Below, piece after piece: positions 6,750 to 15,372 of a stretch of DNA of 18,250 bases (its first letter is position 1; each line of letters opens with the position of its first letter). A program made the position numbers and the translations under genes. The stretch lies in contig CAAFJI010000097.1 of NCBI GenBank assembly GCA_900763175.1, forward strand, positions 1 through 18,250. The letters run 5' to 3'. The notes below the pieces were generated by a model. That model did no database searches. It had not been told where the DNA came from and saw only the letters and a list, made by a program, of their open reading frames with translations. This DNA comes from Lachnospiraceae bacterium (GTDB taxonomy: Bacteria > Bacillota > Clostridia > Lachnospirales > Lachnospiraceae).

Positions 6750-8237
6750 TTATCTCATTCTTTTTCTTGTGATCAGTGCCACACCGGATCCAAGTACAAG
6801 AACTGCACCCAGGATGTAGATCAGGGTTGTTCCACTTCCACCTGTGGATGGGAGGAGGGAACCGGTCTTGTTCTCGACTTCGACTTTATTTACAGGTGAT
6901 GTACCATTGTCAACAGTAATATTTCCATCTTCAGAAATGACTACTTTTATTGGTGCAGACAGTTTGTTATAACCGGCCGGCTGCTGTGTCTCTGTAAGGT
7001 AGTATGTATCTGCGTCAAGACCTTTGATTGTGAATTTACCGGAATCTGTAGTGGTTACTGTTGTCACTGTGTTTGTATCACCAGTCTTTGCTACACGGTA
7101 GGTATCGCCATTTTTAGCATCACTGTCAACACTTACAAGTTCAATTGGATTTGATCCATCATTATTCTTACTTAATGTGAAACTTGCACCTATGAGTGCT
7201 TTTTTTGTTTCTCCATTTTTTGTGTATTTGAATACTGGAAGTTCAAAGGTTTTTGTTTTTGTTGTATCATAGTTTGTAGTATTGTCATTTCCATACTTAA
7301 GCCATGTTTTATTCTCATATTCCTGTTTAGGCACTGCATTCTCATTCAGAGTTGCAGAGTATGTGACGATGATCTTGTCGTTGGCTGCAAGTGTGTCACA
7401 GAAAGTCTGAGTAAAAGCAATTTCAAATGTACATCCATCGGTGAGAGTATTAGCATCAGTTGTTAAGCTATAATCATTGGGAGCAGTAAGCGTAATATCA
7501 CCTTTCTTCACAGTTACAGTACCACCAAATGTCAATCCTGCATCCATCTTATCATGCAGTACATAGTTCTGTGCACCTAGCTGTGCTGTAATTGTAGTCT
7601 GGAAGTTTACAGTCTGTCCGATGTCAGCTGTGTTGCTGTCGCCCCACTCATCTGTTGTATTTACTTTAGAATCTTCCTGAACTTTCTTTTCTACTGAAGG
7701 AACACCATTCTTTTCCTGGATTGTTGCTTCTTTCGCTGTCGTATCAAGTGAACAAAGAGCACCCACGCTGGAATCTACAAGATAATATCCAAGCGGAAGA
7801 TTAGAAAATGTTACTTTTGAAGTATTTTCTCCTTCTACAGCACCTGAAGCTATTTCTTTTTTGTCAAAAACTAAATTATTGTCATTAACATACTTTAATG
7901 CTTTCTTTGCAAACTCGGCAACACTAGCTCCATCTTTCCATGTCACATAATTATTATTAATGGTCACATATACGTTCTTTATTCCATCACTCTCAATAAA
8001 AGATTTCCATGTATTTGTCGCTTTATAGGCATAGCTTCCTGTATCTGTATTATAGCTCTCTAACTCTAAAATTCTATAAATTTTATAAGTCTGTTTCGGT
8101 ATTGCATTAGTAATCGTAATCTTTCCAGTTCCTGTAGCTGCTGTTGCTCCGGTTCCCTCTGCACTTACCACGCTTGCCATTCCCAATACCATCATAATAG
8201 AGAGCATTATTGCGGCGATTTTCTTAAATAATTTCAT
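6750..8237 (-). CDS. LPXTG major (backbone) pilin (495 aa)
   Basis: This is a secreted, sortase-assembled pilus subunit. The signal peptide runs to about residue 26 (cleavage after VSA). An N-terminal domain of ~180 residues is followed by VPSVEKKV (179-186), a good candidate for the pilin motif whose lysine takes part in polymerisation. A fimbrial isopeptide D2-type domain then starts near 208, and a Cna-B/SpaA-like domain carries the E-box YYLTETQQPAGY (412-423). The sorting signal is LPSTG at 462-466, followed by a hydrophobic segment and RKRMR. AAGGAGG precedes the ATG at 8237; the longer upstream reading of 27 codons lacks a signal peptide start and is rejected. It lies between the large adhesin and the sortase. 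Backbone role is inferred from size and order. Confidence 0.93.
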   Translation of the reverse strand: MKLFKKIAAIMLSIMMVLGMASVVSAEGTGATAATGTGKITITNAIPKQTYKIYRILELESYNTDTGSYAYKATNTWKSFIESDGIKNVYVTINNNYVTWKDGASVAEFAKKALKYVNDNNLVFDKKEIASGAVEGENTSKVTFSNLPLGYYLVDSSVGALCSLDTTAKEATIQEKNGVPSVEKKVQEDSKVNTTDEWGDSNTADIGQTVNFQTTITAQLGAQNYVLHDKMDAGLTFGGTVTVKKGDITLTAPNDYSLTTDANTLTDGCTFEIAFTQTFCDTLAANDKIIVTYSATLNENAVPKQEYENKTWLKYGNDNTTNYDTTKTKTFELPVFKYTKNGETKKALIGASFTLSKNNDGSNPIELVSVDSDAKNGDTYRVAKTGDTNTVTTVTTTDSGKFTIKGLDADTYYLTETQQPAGYNKLSAPIKVVISEDGNITVDNGTSPVNKVEVENKTGSLLPSTGGSGTTLIYILGAVLVLGSGVALITRKRMR

Positions 8238-8258
8238 TTTCTTCCTCCTTGTTTTCGC

Positions 8259-8303
8259 ACTATTGCCCTCCCCCGAAAAATCAGCTTTTCCGAAGGGCAC
8301 AGT
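8259..8303 (-). promoter_or_regulatory. Intercistronic hairpin between adhesin and pilin genes
   Basis: On the minus strand an imperfect but long hairpin forms. TGCCC/GGGCA (complement of 8295-8299 and 8264-8268) make a lower stem, with three outer pairs (complement of 8301-8303 and 8259-8261). CGGAAAA pairs with UUUUUCG in an upper stem around the loop GCTGA. It ends about nine bases before the pilin ribosome binding site. There is no U-tract after it. Together with the hairpin after the pilin gene it brackets the pilin cistron. Confidence 0.55.
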
Positions 8304-8314
8304 ACTCCTTTTTG

Positions 8315-11300
8315 TCACCTGTTTCGGCAGGTTTGTTTCTTTATGTTGATCAGCATCAGCAGTCCCGCAAAGAGTATTAATATCGTGCCTGCCAGCCTGT
8401 AAATAAGGGATCCATAACCGCCTGTAGAAGGCAGTTCTTTCACACGGCTCTGGTTGATAACCGTCACCGTGTCTCCATTGACTGCACTGTTCCCCGGTGT
8501 TGCTGTACCTACAGTCCTTGGATTCTCATACGATGTAAAGTATTCCATTTTATTCACAGTCGCAGCTGTGGCAGAATCTTTAATCGGATTTCCATTATCA
8601 TCGAGTTCAAAAACATAATATGTCTTTGATAAATCTAAATTTACAAACTTTTCTGTCCTAGACTCTGTCTCCCCTGCCCGGTATGTAATGGTGATTGTCT
8701 GAAGCGGTTCTGTAGTTGTACCTGACGTAATTCCGCCTGGATTTTGCGTATTTGTTCCATCTGCGTTTTCATACAATCCAAACCTATACGTTCCACTCAC
8801 CGGACTCGCATCATGACCACCGGGATCCCTGAACTTCTTCTCCACCGTAATCTCACCTTTGTGGTTGAGGACAGTCAGTTCATAGATCGACTTATACTGT
8901 TTATGGATTCTCGAATCATTTATGCAAGTTTTCACATAATCCGAATAATCATTCGTATTCTTTTCTTTCCTTGGAACCATAATATAGATTGGTTCGCTGT
9001 TTCCTGCATATCCCGACGGTGCCTTGGTCTCTGTCACTTTATAGATGGTATTGTAATTCATTGCATCATCTGTAGATGATCCTGATCCAAAGGAAATTTC
9101 TCCATTCCCGTTTGTCGTTCCATCCCACGTCTTACCTGATACCTCTTTAATTGTTCCATTCTCTTCTCTTTCGCACTGGGTTATCTTAAATTCAGCGCCT
9201 TGCAATAAAGAGGACAGATTGTTCTGGTCCTTCTTGATGATCTTTAATGTTATATTATCTCCAGCTTGTACCGTTCCACCTGCGGTATAGGAATAATTCT
9301 TTTCTTCCACACTGTCTCCGCCAGTTGGAGAATATTTCTCCCAGTATGCTTCATTTGAAAAGCTTACTGTCTGTCCCGGTGGTGCGTCTACCGTCGCATC
9401 GTAGGTAATCCTAATCGGCACATTACACGGAATCGCTATTTTCAGCGTATTATCAGCAAAAGAAGCTGTATAGGCAACATCTTCCTTCGTCTTTGAATTC
9501 GTTACTTTAATCGATCCCGTATCCAGAATCAACGAGGAGCTCAGCTTATCGATCAGCGTCAATGTCGTACCGTTCTCCGCAGGAAGTGCCTCGCCAGACG
9601 AATTGGCTTCGATTGTAAAGGTTATTTTTTCGGTTCCCCTACTGGTTATCCTTTTGTCCAGTTTCTTCTGTGGTTCTATGGTTGCCGGAGAGGTCGCCGT
9701 ATTGATCTCCTGTCCGTTTTTTGTCTGGAGTGTAACCTGATTCGTGAATGTCTTTGTTTTCCCTCCAAGCAGCACATCCGGATCTGTTACCCTACACACA
9801 ACCTGAACGTCAACAGAATAGGAATCCCGGTCTTTTCCTGCTGTAAAATCGCCCAGTTCGATCAGAGCCTGCTTGTCCTTGACATAATAGATTGTTTCCT
9901 TTTGCGCTCCATTATCTGTACCTGCCGTAATCCTTTTTTCTTCCCATCCTTCTGACTTGAATGCTGGAATTTCTTTCGAGGACATTGCAGCAAAGTTCTG
10001 GCCTCCGCCAACCCATTTGATTCGAATGTATGCCAGTTCCATGCCATCCGGTATTGTCTCCAGTACCCGATAGGTTCCTGACAGTTCCCCTGCATAGTTC
10101 ACCTTAAATGCCCAGGCCGCATACTGCCCTGCACCCGGCAGTGCAGTATTTACAATCTTTAAGGGATCCCCTTTATCTGCACCATCAGCCTTGCTGGTTA
10201 CTGTTGTTCCGTCATAGGTGAACGTCTGTCCAAGCTCCTTCAGGATATCTGCGCCTCCACACAGAAGCTTATCTGCACTGCCATGCTCTATCCAGGTACT
10301 GCCATTGTCACTTGTACTGATATGATTTCTATATGTGAAAGCATCACGATATTTTGTCGGCAATGACTGAGGTTCTGACCTTACAACGAAGTAAAGCTTA
10401 GCCTCTCCAAGCGTAATCTGTTCCTTTGCCTGTAACGACAGTTCACTGTAATTATCAGTACCTGTAAAGTTTTTACTGTTGGTCAATTCCGACGTAAACT
10501 TGTCAGTTACGTTGCTAAGTTTCCCAGTATTCTGAAGTTCTTCCAGACTGCCGTACCCAGTGATTACCTTTCCATCTGGCAATGTTCCCATATAAATTCC
10601 TGCCAGTGAATCTGTATGCAGATAAGAATCTGTCAGACCTGGATCCTTTGATATGGCATCCCGGAAATAGGTGCCCTTCAAGATTGCTGTTCCGGATACC
10701 TCGATCACCCAGTAGAGCTTTCCATTTTGCCAGGTTGTCGCACCTGTTTTTGGTTCCTCATAATACCAGGCATCCTTTTTGACATTCATTTTGAAGGAAC
10801 CGGAGACGGTTATCTCTTTTTGGGAATATATATTGCTGATATCAAATGACGCATTACCTTTCACTGCGTTTCCTGACAGTGAAAATGTATTATTTACCTT
10901 AGCGCTACTGAAATTAGCATTCGCTGGCATTGCATAGTATGTGAATCTGTAAGCATAGTTCACATTATTCCAGCCAAGATTACTCGGTGTCAATTCAAAC
11001 TTCGTTAAGCCGGCAATCTTCACCCATTTTGTTTCTTTTACGTCATATGTCTTCGTAGTTGCATTGTACTCACAGGCTTCTACTTTCGCATATCCGATGT
11101 ATTTCATCTTATCATTTGGAGTAAGCTCATCTTTCATTGACACATTTGTCACATTCCACTCACCCAGTGTCTGGTTGACATCTACGATATATGGGTAGCT
11201 TCCGGCAGGAACGATGAAAGAGATGTCTTCTGAAGAGTCTGACTGAACAGTTCCGGATGTCAGATCATATTTCATCCCTGTCCCCATTTCAATCATCTGA

Positions 11301-13534
11301 TCTGCTGCGGTTCCGGGTCCGACTATTTTCTCATCCCACTTATAGTTTCCGACCTTTGTGCTATCCATCCATCTGTTAAGAGCATCTCCAAAATTAGGCT
11401 TCGCATTCGATGCATATACATAATATCGGTTTTTCACATCTACATTATTTGCCTGCATTGCTGCCAGTGCTTCCGGTTTCACTGTGACTGTGTAAGTCGC
11501 ATAATAGGAATCACCCGGAGCTACAGTTATCGCCTTACCCTCTGTTCCTGTAATCTTAAATCGAGTGGGATTATTTTTTGGATCATTCCAGGACGTTACA
11601 TAGTCATTATTACCATTTGCCCAGCTTACCGTGTAATCCGTCGAAGACACTTCGTTTCCATTCTTATACAGTTTTACCGAATCACGATTATAACTGATAT
11701 ACGGGAGCGCTTTTGAATCTGTATAATTATTATCAGATTGATCATCCAGATAATCTCTGAACTCAAAATTCTTTAAAGTATAATTACTTTTAGCATTATC
11801 ACTCTTCAGACTAAACTCTATTTTATATGTGATCGTATAAGTCCCGTCACTGTTCCGAACAATATCTGTTTCATGACTCTTCGGCATTGTATAGTCGATT
11901 TTCGGTGTAAAGGATGCATCATCGTAAACTCTCTCATAACCTTTGGAATACACATCTGCTTTATTTTTTATCTCTTTATTGTTTAAACCAACATTATCCT
12001 TCAGCTTGACATAATATGTAAGCGTGCGGCTCTCACCGGCTGCCATATCGCCGATTTTCCAGACCATACTTCCCGGTGCAGAAATGGTTCCATCAGCCGT
12101 CGTATTTCTCAGATAGACACTTCCACGATTTTTATCTGCCGCAATCGTCTCATATGGATCTTGATTATTTGGACTGTTTGAAAGATTACTTTCTAATGTT
12201 CCGATTCCCACATAAGAATCCACACAATCCGAGCTACTCACGATCATCGTATCAACCACTGAAACATCCGGGCAGCCATCTTCTCCTGCTGTCACGGTAA
12301 TGGTATAGGCAAGATAATCTCCACTCTCCGTGGATAACACCTGCGAACTGGTACACGTTTTCTCAATGTTTATCTGCCCATACTTCGCAACAGCATCCGG
12401 GCCGAAATCCAAATGATAGGTCTTATTTGCTGTTTCCACTGTTATCTTGCCATTATCTGGTGGAAGCTGACTCAGCTTCACATCGCCCAGTACATAAAAA
12501 TCTCCGGTAATTGTTGTAGCTTGAGTATTTGTAAAACTCTCAAGATAAGCCCTTTCAAAGGTAACCATCATTTTCCCGTTCGCACTTGTTACCGTTCCGA
12601 CCTGCTTCTGATTATTGTCGTAAATTGCACCTTCCGCCGTTATGTTACGCAATAGCCCTGGAAGAGCATAGGTCAGTTTACAATTATAGCTATCCTTCAG
12701 AGCCGCAATCGGTATATCCTTATACCCAACCTGCAGCTTAATCTTTGCATTTGCCGGTATCACCGTCTCATTATTTCCCAGACTAATTTCCTGCCAGTTC
12801 ACACCATCAGGCAGTTGATAGAGCAACTTAACCTTATCAAGATCAAGGTATTCCCGGTTCTCCACTGCGCTCAGATCAAATCCATCTGCAGAATTCGGAG
12901 CCGGAGTTGCTGTCGGCTCTGCCGGATCCTCGGCGATGCTCTCATCTCCTGAGGTGAACCCAGCTGCTATATCCTCTGCCGCATCTTCTCCACCTTCGAT
13001 GGTTCCAGAGTCCTGGTCGGATGGCTCATCCGGCATGAATTCTGTCTCTCCGGCGTTGCCCTCAGCCTGAATCGTATTTCCGCCTTCATTCTGAACCCCA
13101 TTTCCGCCCTCATCCTGAACCGTACTTCCGCTCTCATTCTGAACCGCATTTCCATTCTCTTCCTGAACCGTACTTCCACTCTCATTCTGAACCGTATTTC
13201 CGTTCTCTTCCTGAACCGGGTTCTCCTCCCATTCCGCCGCCTCCGACTGGATGTCCGGAATACTGTCAGCTGCCGCATAACACGTCTCGGTATGCAGGTG
13301 TTCCGCTCTCCCACAAATCAGCTGACCATCCCCGGAATAGCATTCCTCTGCGTGGATATGCTCTTCCTGTCCGCATGTCGTCTTTCTCTCCAGCGTGATC
13401 GCCGGAAGGATCAGTACATATACTGTACAGAAAACGACTATACAGGAAAGACACAGCATTACCTTTCTCCACCGTCTCAGCCGCACCTTGTCCTTTAATA
13501 CTTTTCTGATATAATCTGTTCCCTTATTTTGCAC
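8315..13534 (-). CDS. Giant LPXTG adhesin / ancillary (tip) pilin (1739 aa)
   Basis: This is a cell-surface protein covalently attached by sortase. The N-terminus is basic (KVRLRRWRK), followed by a hydrophobic segment (about 26-47) ending in LILPAITLE, a signature of large clostridial adhesins. Residues 54-86 hold two C-x4-H-x-H-x3-C units. A low-complexity acidic linker includes seven 8-residue repeats (107-161). About 1200 residues of beta-rich, pilin-like domains follow. A SpaA-type domain lies near 1428-1515 with the E-box VTETKAPSGY (1500-1509), and then another Cna-B-like unit. The sorting signal is LPSTG at 1701-1705, with a hydrophobic segment and a basic tail. Translation starts at GTG with AAGGTGAG close upstream; no better ATG exists. 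It follows the signal peptidase gene in the pilus operon. Tip position is inferred; its ligand is unknown. Confidence 0.92.
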   Translation of the reverse strand: MQNKGTDYIRKVLKDKVRLRRWRKVMLCLSCIVVFCTVYVLILPAITLERKTTCGQEEHIHAEECYSGDGQLICGRAEHLHTETCYAAADSIPDIQSEAAEWEENPVQEENGNTVQNESGSTVQEENGNAVQNESGSTVQDEGGNGVQNEGGNTIQAEGNAGETEFMPDEPSDQDSGTIEGGEDAAEDIAAGFTSGDESIAEDPAEPTATPAPNSADGFDLSAVENREYLDLDKVKLLYQLPDGVNWQEISLGNNETVIPANAKIKLQVGYKDIPIAALKDSYNCKLTYALPGLLRNITAEGAIYDNNQKQVGTVTSANGKMMVTFERAYLESFTNTQATTITGDFYVLGDVKLSQLPPDNGKITVETANKTYHLDFGPDAVAKYGQINIEKTCTSSQVLSTESGDYLAYTITVTAGEDGCPDVSVVDTMIVSSSDCVDSYVGIGTLESNLSNSPNNQDPYETIAADKNRGSVYLRNTTADGTISAPGSMVWKIGDMAAGESRTLTYYVKLKDNVGLNNKEIKNKADVYSKGYERVYDDASFTPKIDYTMPKSHETDIVRNSDGTYTITYKIEFSLKSDNAKSNYTLKNFEFRDYLDDQSDNNYTDSKALPYISYNRDSVKLYKNGNEVSSTDYTVSWANGNNDYVTSWNDPKNNPTRFKITGTEGKAITVAPGDSYYATYTVTVKPEALAAMQANNVDVKNRYYVYASNAKPNFGDALNRWMDSTKVGNYKWDEKIVGPGTAADQMIEMGTGMKYDLTSGTVQSDSSEDISFIVPAGSYPYIVDVNQTLGEWNVTNVSMKDELTPNDKMKYIGYAKVEACEYNATTKTYDVKETKWVKIAGLTKFELTPSNLGWNNVNYAYRFTYYAMPANANFSSAKVNNTFSLSGNAVKGNASFDISNIYSQKEITVSGSFKMNVKKDAWYYEEPKTGATTWQNGKLYWVIEVSGTAILKGTYFRDAISKDPGLTDSYLHTDSLAGIYMGTLPDGKVITGYGSLEELQNTGKLSNVTDKFTSELTNSKNFTGTDNYSELSLQAKEQITLGEAKLYFVVRSEPQSLPTKYRDAFTYRNHISTSDNGSTWIEHGSADKLLCGGADILKELGQTFTYDGTTVTSKADGADKGDPLKIVNTALPGAGQYAAWAFKVNYAGELSGTYRVLETIPDGMELAYIRIKWVGGGQNFAAMSSKEIPAFKSEGWEEKRITAGTDNGAQKETIYYVKDKQALIELGDFTAGKDRDSYSVDVQVVCRVTDPDVLLGGKTKTFTNQVTLQTKNGQEINTATSPATIEPQKKLDKRITSRGTEKITFTIEANSSGEALPAENGTTLTLIDKLSSSLILDTGSIKVTNSKTKEDVAYTASFADNTLKIAIPCNVPIRITYDATVDAPPGQTVSFSNEAYWEKYSPTGGDSVEEKNYSYTAGGTVQAGDNITLKIIKKDQNNLSSLLQGAEFKITQCEREENGTIKEVSGKTWDGTTNGNGEISFGSGSSTDDAMNYNTIYKVTETKAPSGYAGNSEPIYIMVPRKEKNTNDYSDYVKTCINDSRIHKQYKSIYELTVLNHKGEITVEKKFRDPGGHDASPVSGTYRFGLYENADGTNTQNPGGITSGTTTEPLQTITITYRAGETESRTEKFVNLDLSKTYYVFELDDNGNPIKDSATAATVNKMEYFTSYENPRTVGTATPGNSAVNGDTVTVINQSRVKELPSTGGYGSLIYRLAGTILILFAGLLMLINIKKQTCRNR
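13049..13216 (-). repeat. In-frame 24-bp tandem repeat in the adhesin gene
   Basis: Seven 24-base units encode 8-residue blocks such as VQEENGNT, VQNESGST and VQDEGGNG; the last ones are diverged. Two block types alternate, giving a 48-base higher period at the start. The unit length is a multiple of three, so slippage would change linker length without breaking the frame. Confidence 0.85.
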
Positions 13535-13632
13535 AGTCTCACCTTCTCTTTTCTGGCGTATATCTGATGCCTCTTTTTCTGTCTTCTCCTTCGATACCTT
13601 TTATATAAAATGGACACTCCCTGCCCATTTCG

Positions 13633-14310
13633 CTACCTGTTTCCTGTATTTATCCAGCCTGCTTCTTTCAGCGGCCAGACTCGAAATACAATCTGCCCTT
13701 CGATCTGGTCCTCTGAGATATCGCCTATGGATGCGGTTCTCGAATCCACTGATGTCTCCCTGTTGTCTCCCATAAAGAACCAGTGAGATTCTGCTACCTG
13801 ATGCGGAAGCTCAATATCACAGCTTCCAAGTGACAATTCATTAAGATATGGCTCATCAAGTGTCTCTCCGTCAACTGTTACCACTCCGTTCTCATCAATG
13901 TCAACCCATTGTCCCGGACCTGCGATCACACGCTTGATCAGAAGCTTGTTGCCCTGCCAGAACGCAGCAATCTCTCCTGTTTTCAGATGTTTGTTCTTTA
14001 GGGAAACCACAATCTGCCCCGGCTCCAAGGTCGGTGACATGGAGGAACCGTAGATCTGGAGGACCGGCATCCATAAGGTCGCCACCAGAACAGAAACCGC
14101 CGCCACAACGAGCAGCACCGCAACGGTTCCCCGAAAGGTCTGACGATAAACCTCACGACGTCTTAACCTTTTTTGTTCTTTCTCGGCTTCTTCTATCTCC
14201 GGAACATCCATGGAGGGATTTGTCTCCTTCATCTCACAGATCAGATTGATCAGTTCTCTCCTGTTTAAATGCTTCAGGTCATTCCTTCTCGCATTCTTTT
14301 TCTTCTTCAT
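13633..14310 (-). CDS. lepB: Signal peptidase I, pilus-operon type (225 aa)
   Basis: This serine-lysine membrane protease removes signal peptides; in pilus loci such an enzyme (SipA-like) accompanies the pilin genes. A charged ~55-residue cytoplasmic N-terminus precedes one membrane segment (about 62-80). The nucleophile is Ser90 in YGSSMSPTLEPG and the general base Lys126 in LLIKRVIAGPG; GDNRETSVDSR (181-191) is the conserved family box. GGAG lies about eight bases before the ATG. It is the first gene of the operon, 98 bases before the adhesin, behind a consensus promoter. Some streptococcal SipA proteins lack catalytic residues and act as chaperones; here both residues are present, so real peptidase activity is likely. 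Confidence 0.93.
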   Translation of the reverse strand: MKKKKNARRNDLKHLNRRELINLICEMKETNPSMDVPEIEEAEKEQKRLRRREVYRQTFRGTVAVLLVVAAVSVLVATLWMPVLQIYGSSMSPTLEPGQIVVSLKNKHLKTGEIAAFWQGNKLLIKRVIAGPGQWVDIDENGVVTVDGETLDEPYLNELSLGSCDIELPHQVAESHWFFMGDNRETSVDSRTASIGDISEDQIEGQIVFRVWPLKEAGWINTGNR

Positions 14311-14369
14311 GTTCTAACTCCGGTTTCTCTTAAATCACCCATGTTTTTACCCTTAGCAATAATGTTGAT

Positions 14370-14398
14370 ATTATAATTTTACACCTATGCCGTGTCAA
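14370..14398 (-). promoter_or_regulatory. Consensus promoter of the pilus operon
   Basis: Read on the minus strand, TTGACA (14393-14398) and TATAAT (14370-14375) are both perfect and exactly 17 bases apart. Initiation would fall near 14362, giving a leader of about 50 bases before the signal peptidase start. The bases upstream of the -35 are very AT-rich and could act as an UP element. Confidence 0.85.
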
Positions 14399-14587
14399 TT
14401 CAAATTCATACTGTTTCTAGTTAATTTTTTACTTTTGTTTGCACTTTTACGCATTTTTTTTTACTACAAATTGTGCTCCCTTGTCAAGAAAAATTTAAAG
14501 CGTATTTGAAACCTGCCTTCCGCAAGAGCTGCGTCAATTATGAAGGAGACCAAGAACGTTTTGCGCCCATCCCTGTGGATGTCTTAT
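14399..14587. other. AT-rich intergenic region upstream of the pilus promoter
   Basis: No gene is seen. It holds long A/T runs next to the pilus promoter and a second TTGACA on the minus strand (complement of about 14482-14487) with no good -10. A short reading from 14540 on the plus strand crosses the terminator hairpin and is not credible. Confidence 0.5.
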
Positions 14588-14637
14588 AAAAAGAGACCCA
14601 AAAGCTTCTGTTCTGAAGCTGTTTCAGTCTCTTTTTT
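14588..14637 (-). terminator. Two-tier terminator, probably bidirectional
   Basis: Outer arms AAAAAGAGAC (14588-14597) and GTCTCTTTTT (14627-14636) enclose an inner stem AGCTTC/GAAGCT (14603-14608, 14615-14620). A T-run lies at the outer end on either strand. It is placed downstream of the truncated metallopeptidase-family gene on the minus strand, which is its likely original owner. Confidence 0.85.
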
Positions 14638-14688
14638 ACTTAAATATATAAGCTGTATTCCCGGTGATTTCTGTCTCTTATTCCCTGT

Positions 14689-14934
14689 TTACCGCACAAG
14701 CTTTATGACTGCTGTGTTTGCATAGGTCAGCGGAGCATTGTGGGTAAAAAAGATTTTGCCATCCACCGGTGCATACAGTGTCTCTATCAGCTCACTCTCA
14801 TAAGGATGAAGGATGTTTGCAAGAGGCTGTCCTACCCTGACTTCTTCTCCTGCTTTTACCAGTGGCTCAAAGACTCCCGATTCGGAGGTCTGAACAGAGA
14901 CAAGCTCTGTATCCGTTATAACCTTTGCAAGAGT
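14689..14934 (-). pseudogene. C-terminal remnant of an AstE/AspA (M14-type) family gene
   Basis: About 81 codons ending at a TAA (14689-14691) encode a C-terminal beta-rich domain with ESGVFEPLVKAGEEVRVGQP, then YAPVDGKIFF and an NTAVIKLVR end. This pattern is typical of the C-terminus of succinylglutamate desuccinylase/aspartoacylase-family proteins, which are normally about 300 residues or more. The zinc-binding catalytic part is absent. Similarity stops near 14925-14934, where an IS110 transposase fragment begins on the other strand. It has no start and cannot be functional. Family call rests on remembered motif patterns. Confidence 0.65.
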
Positions 14935-15260
14935 TGTGTGACTGGCTTGTTAAATATAACTGTAACGATGTGTGCATGGAATCTACCGACAAGTATTGGA
15001 TTCCAGTTTTCAATATCTTAGAGAAGAATAACTTATGGGTTACTCTGTCTCATCCTAAATATACCAAACCACAAAAAGGAAATAAGACTGACCGCAAAGA
15101 TGCGAAATGGATCTGCGATCTATATATGTGTGGTATGGTCAAGCCTTCCTTTATACCACCAGCTGATATTCGTCAGTTAAGAGATCTTGTAAGATATCGT
15201 TTCAAACTTACCTGTATGATTACCGGTGAAAAAAACCGTGCTCAGAATTGTCTTACTGTT
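14925..15260 (+). mobile_element. IS110-type transposase fragment (central part only)
   Basis: About 112 residues match the N-terminal DEDD nuclease domain of IS110-group transposases: CMESTDKYWIPVFNILE, then KTDRKDAKWICDL and QLRDLVRYR, ending at NRAQNCLTV. The first 45 or so residues, with the first catalytic Asp, and the whole C-terminal serine domain are missing. The usual Gly in MESTGKYW is Asp. After residue 112 the reading runs into unrelated residues and a stop at 15285-15287. This is a dead remnant. Both ends are abrupt, the left one being the junction with the metallopeptidase-family remnant. Confidence 0.8.
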
Positions 15261-15330
15261 ATTTTGTTGAGTATGATTATGGCATAACTTGAAGTGAATA
15301 AAAAGGTACTCAGGTTCTACCGTTTACGAC

Positions 15331-15368
15331 GAAAAAAACGGGAAGCCAGCATTTATACGGCTTCCTGT
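15331..15368 (-). terminator. Terminator downstream of the toxin-antitoxin operon
   Basis: Arms at 15338-15347 and 15359-15368 (core GGAAGCC/GGCTTCC, plus one G-T pair) form a ten-base stem around an 11-base loop. On the minus strand it is followed by TTTTTT. It lies about 155 bases after the toxin stop codon, beyond repeat copy B. Confidence 0.75.
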
Positions 15369-15372
15369 CATT

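Noticed and set aside
8238..8318. An upstream extension of the pilin by 27 codons
   Set aside because: The extension is not a signal peptide, spans the intercistronic hairpin and lacks a ribosome site, while the ATG at 8237 has AAGGAGG and begins a classic signal peptide.
12967..13314. A 115-codon Arg/Phe/Met-rich repetitive reading frame on the minus strand
   Set aside because: It is a frame-shifted shadow of the 24-bp repeat in the adhesin gene, which is clearly the coded frame.
13570..13620. A TTTTATATAAAA palindrome upstream of the adhesin gene as an internal promoter
   Set aside because: It is low-complexity A/T and has no matching -35; chance is the simpler reading.
13538..13627. A 29-codon frame on the minus strand between the signal peptidase and adhesin genes, ending in the adhesin ribosome site
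   Set aside because: Its ATG lies just after the signal peptidase stop and has no good ribosome site, and the peptide has no known features. A leader peptide is possible but unsupported.
14925..15287. A functional IS110 transposase gene
   Set aside because: The first catalytic Asp and the C-terminal serine domain are absent and the frame ends in unrelated residues.
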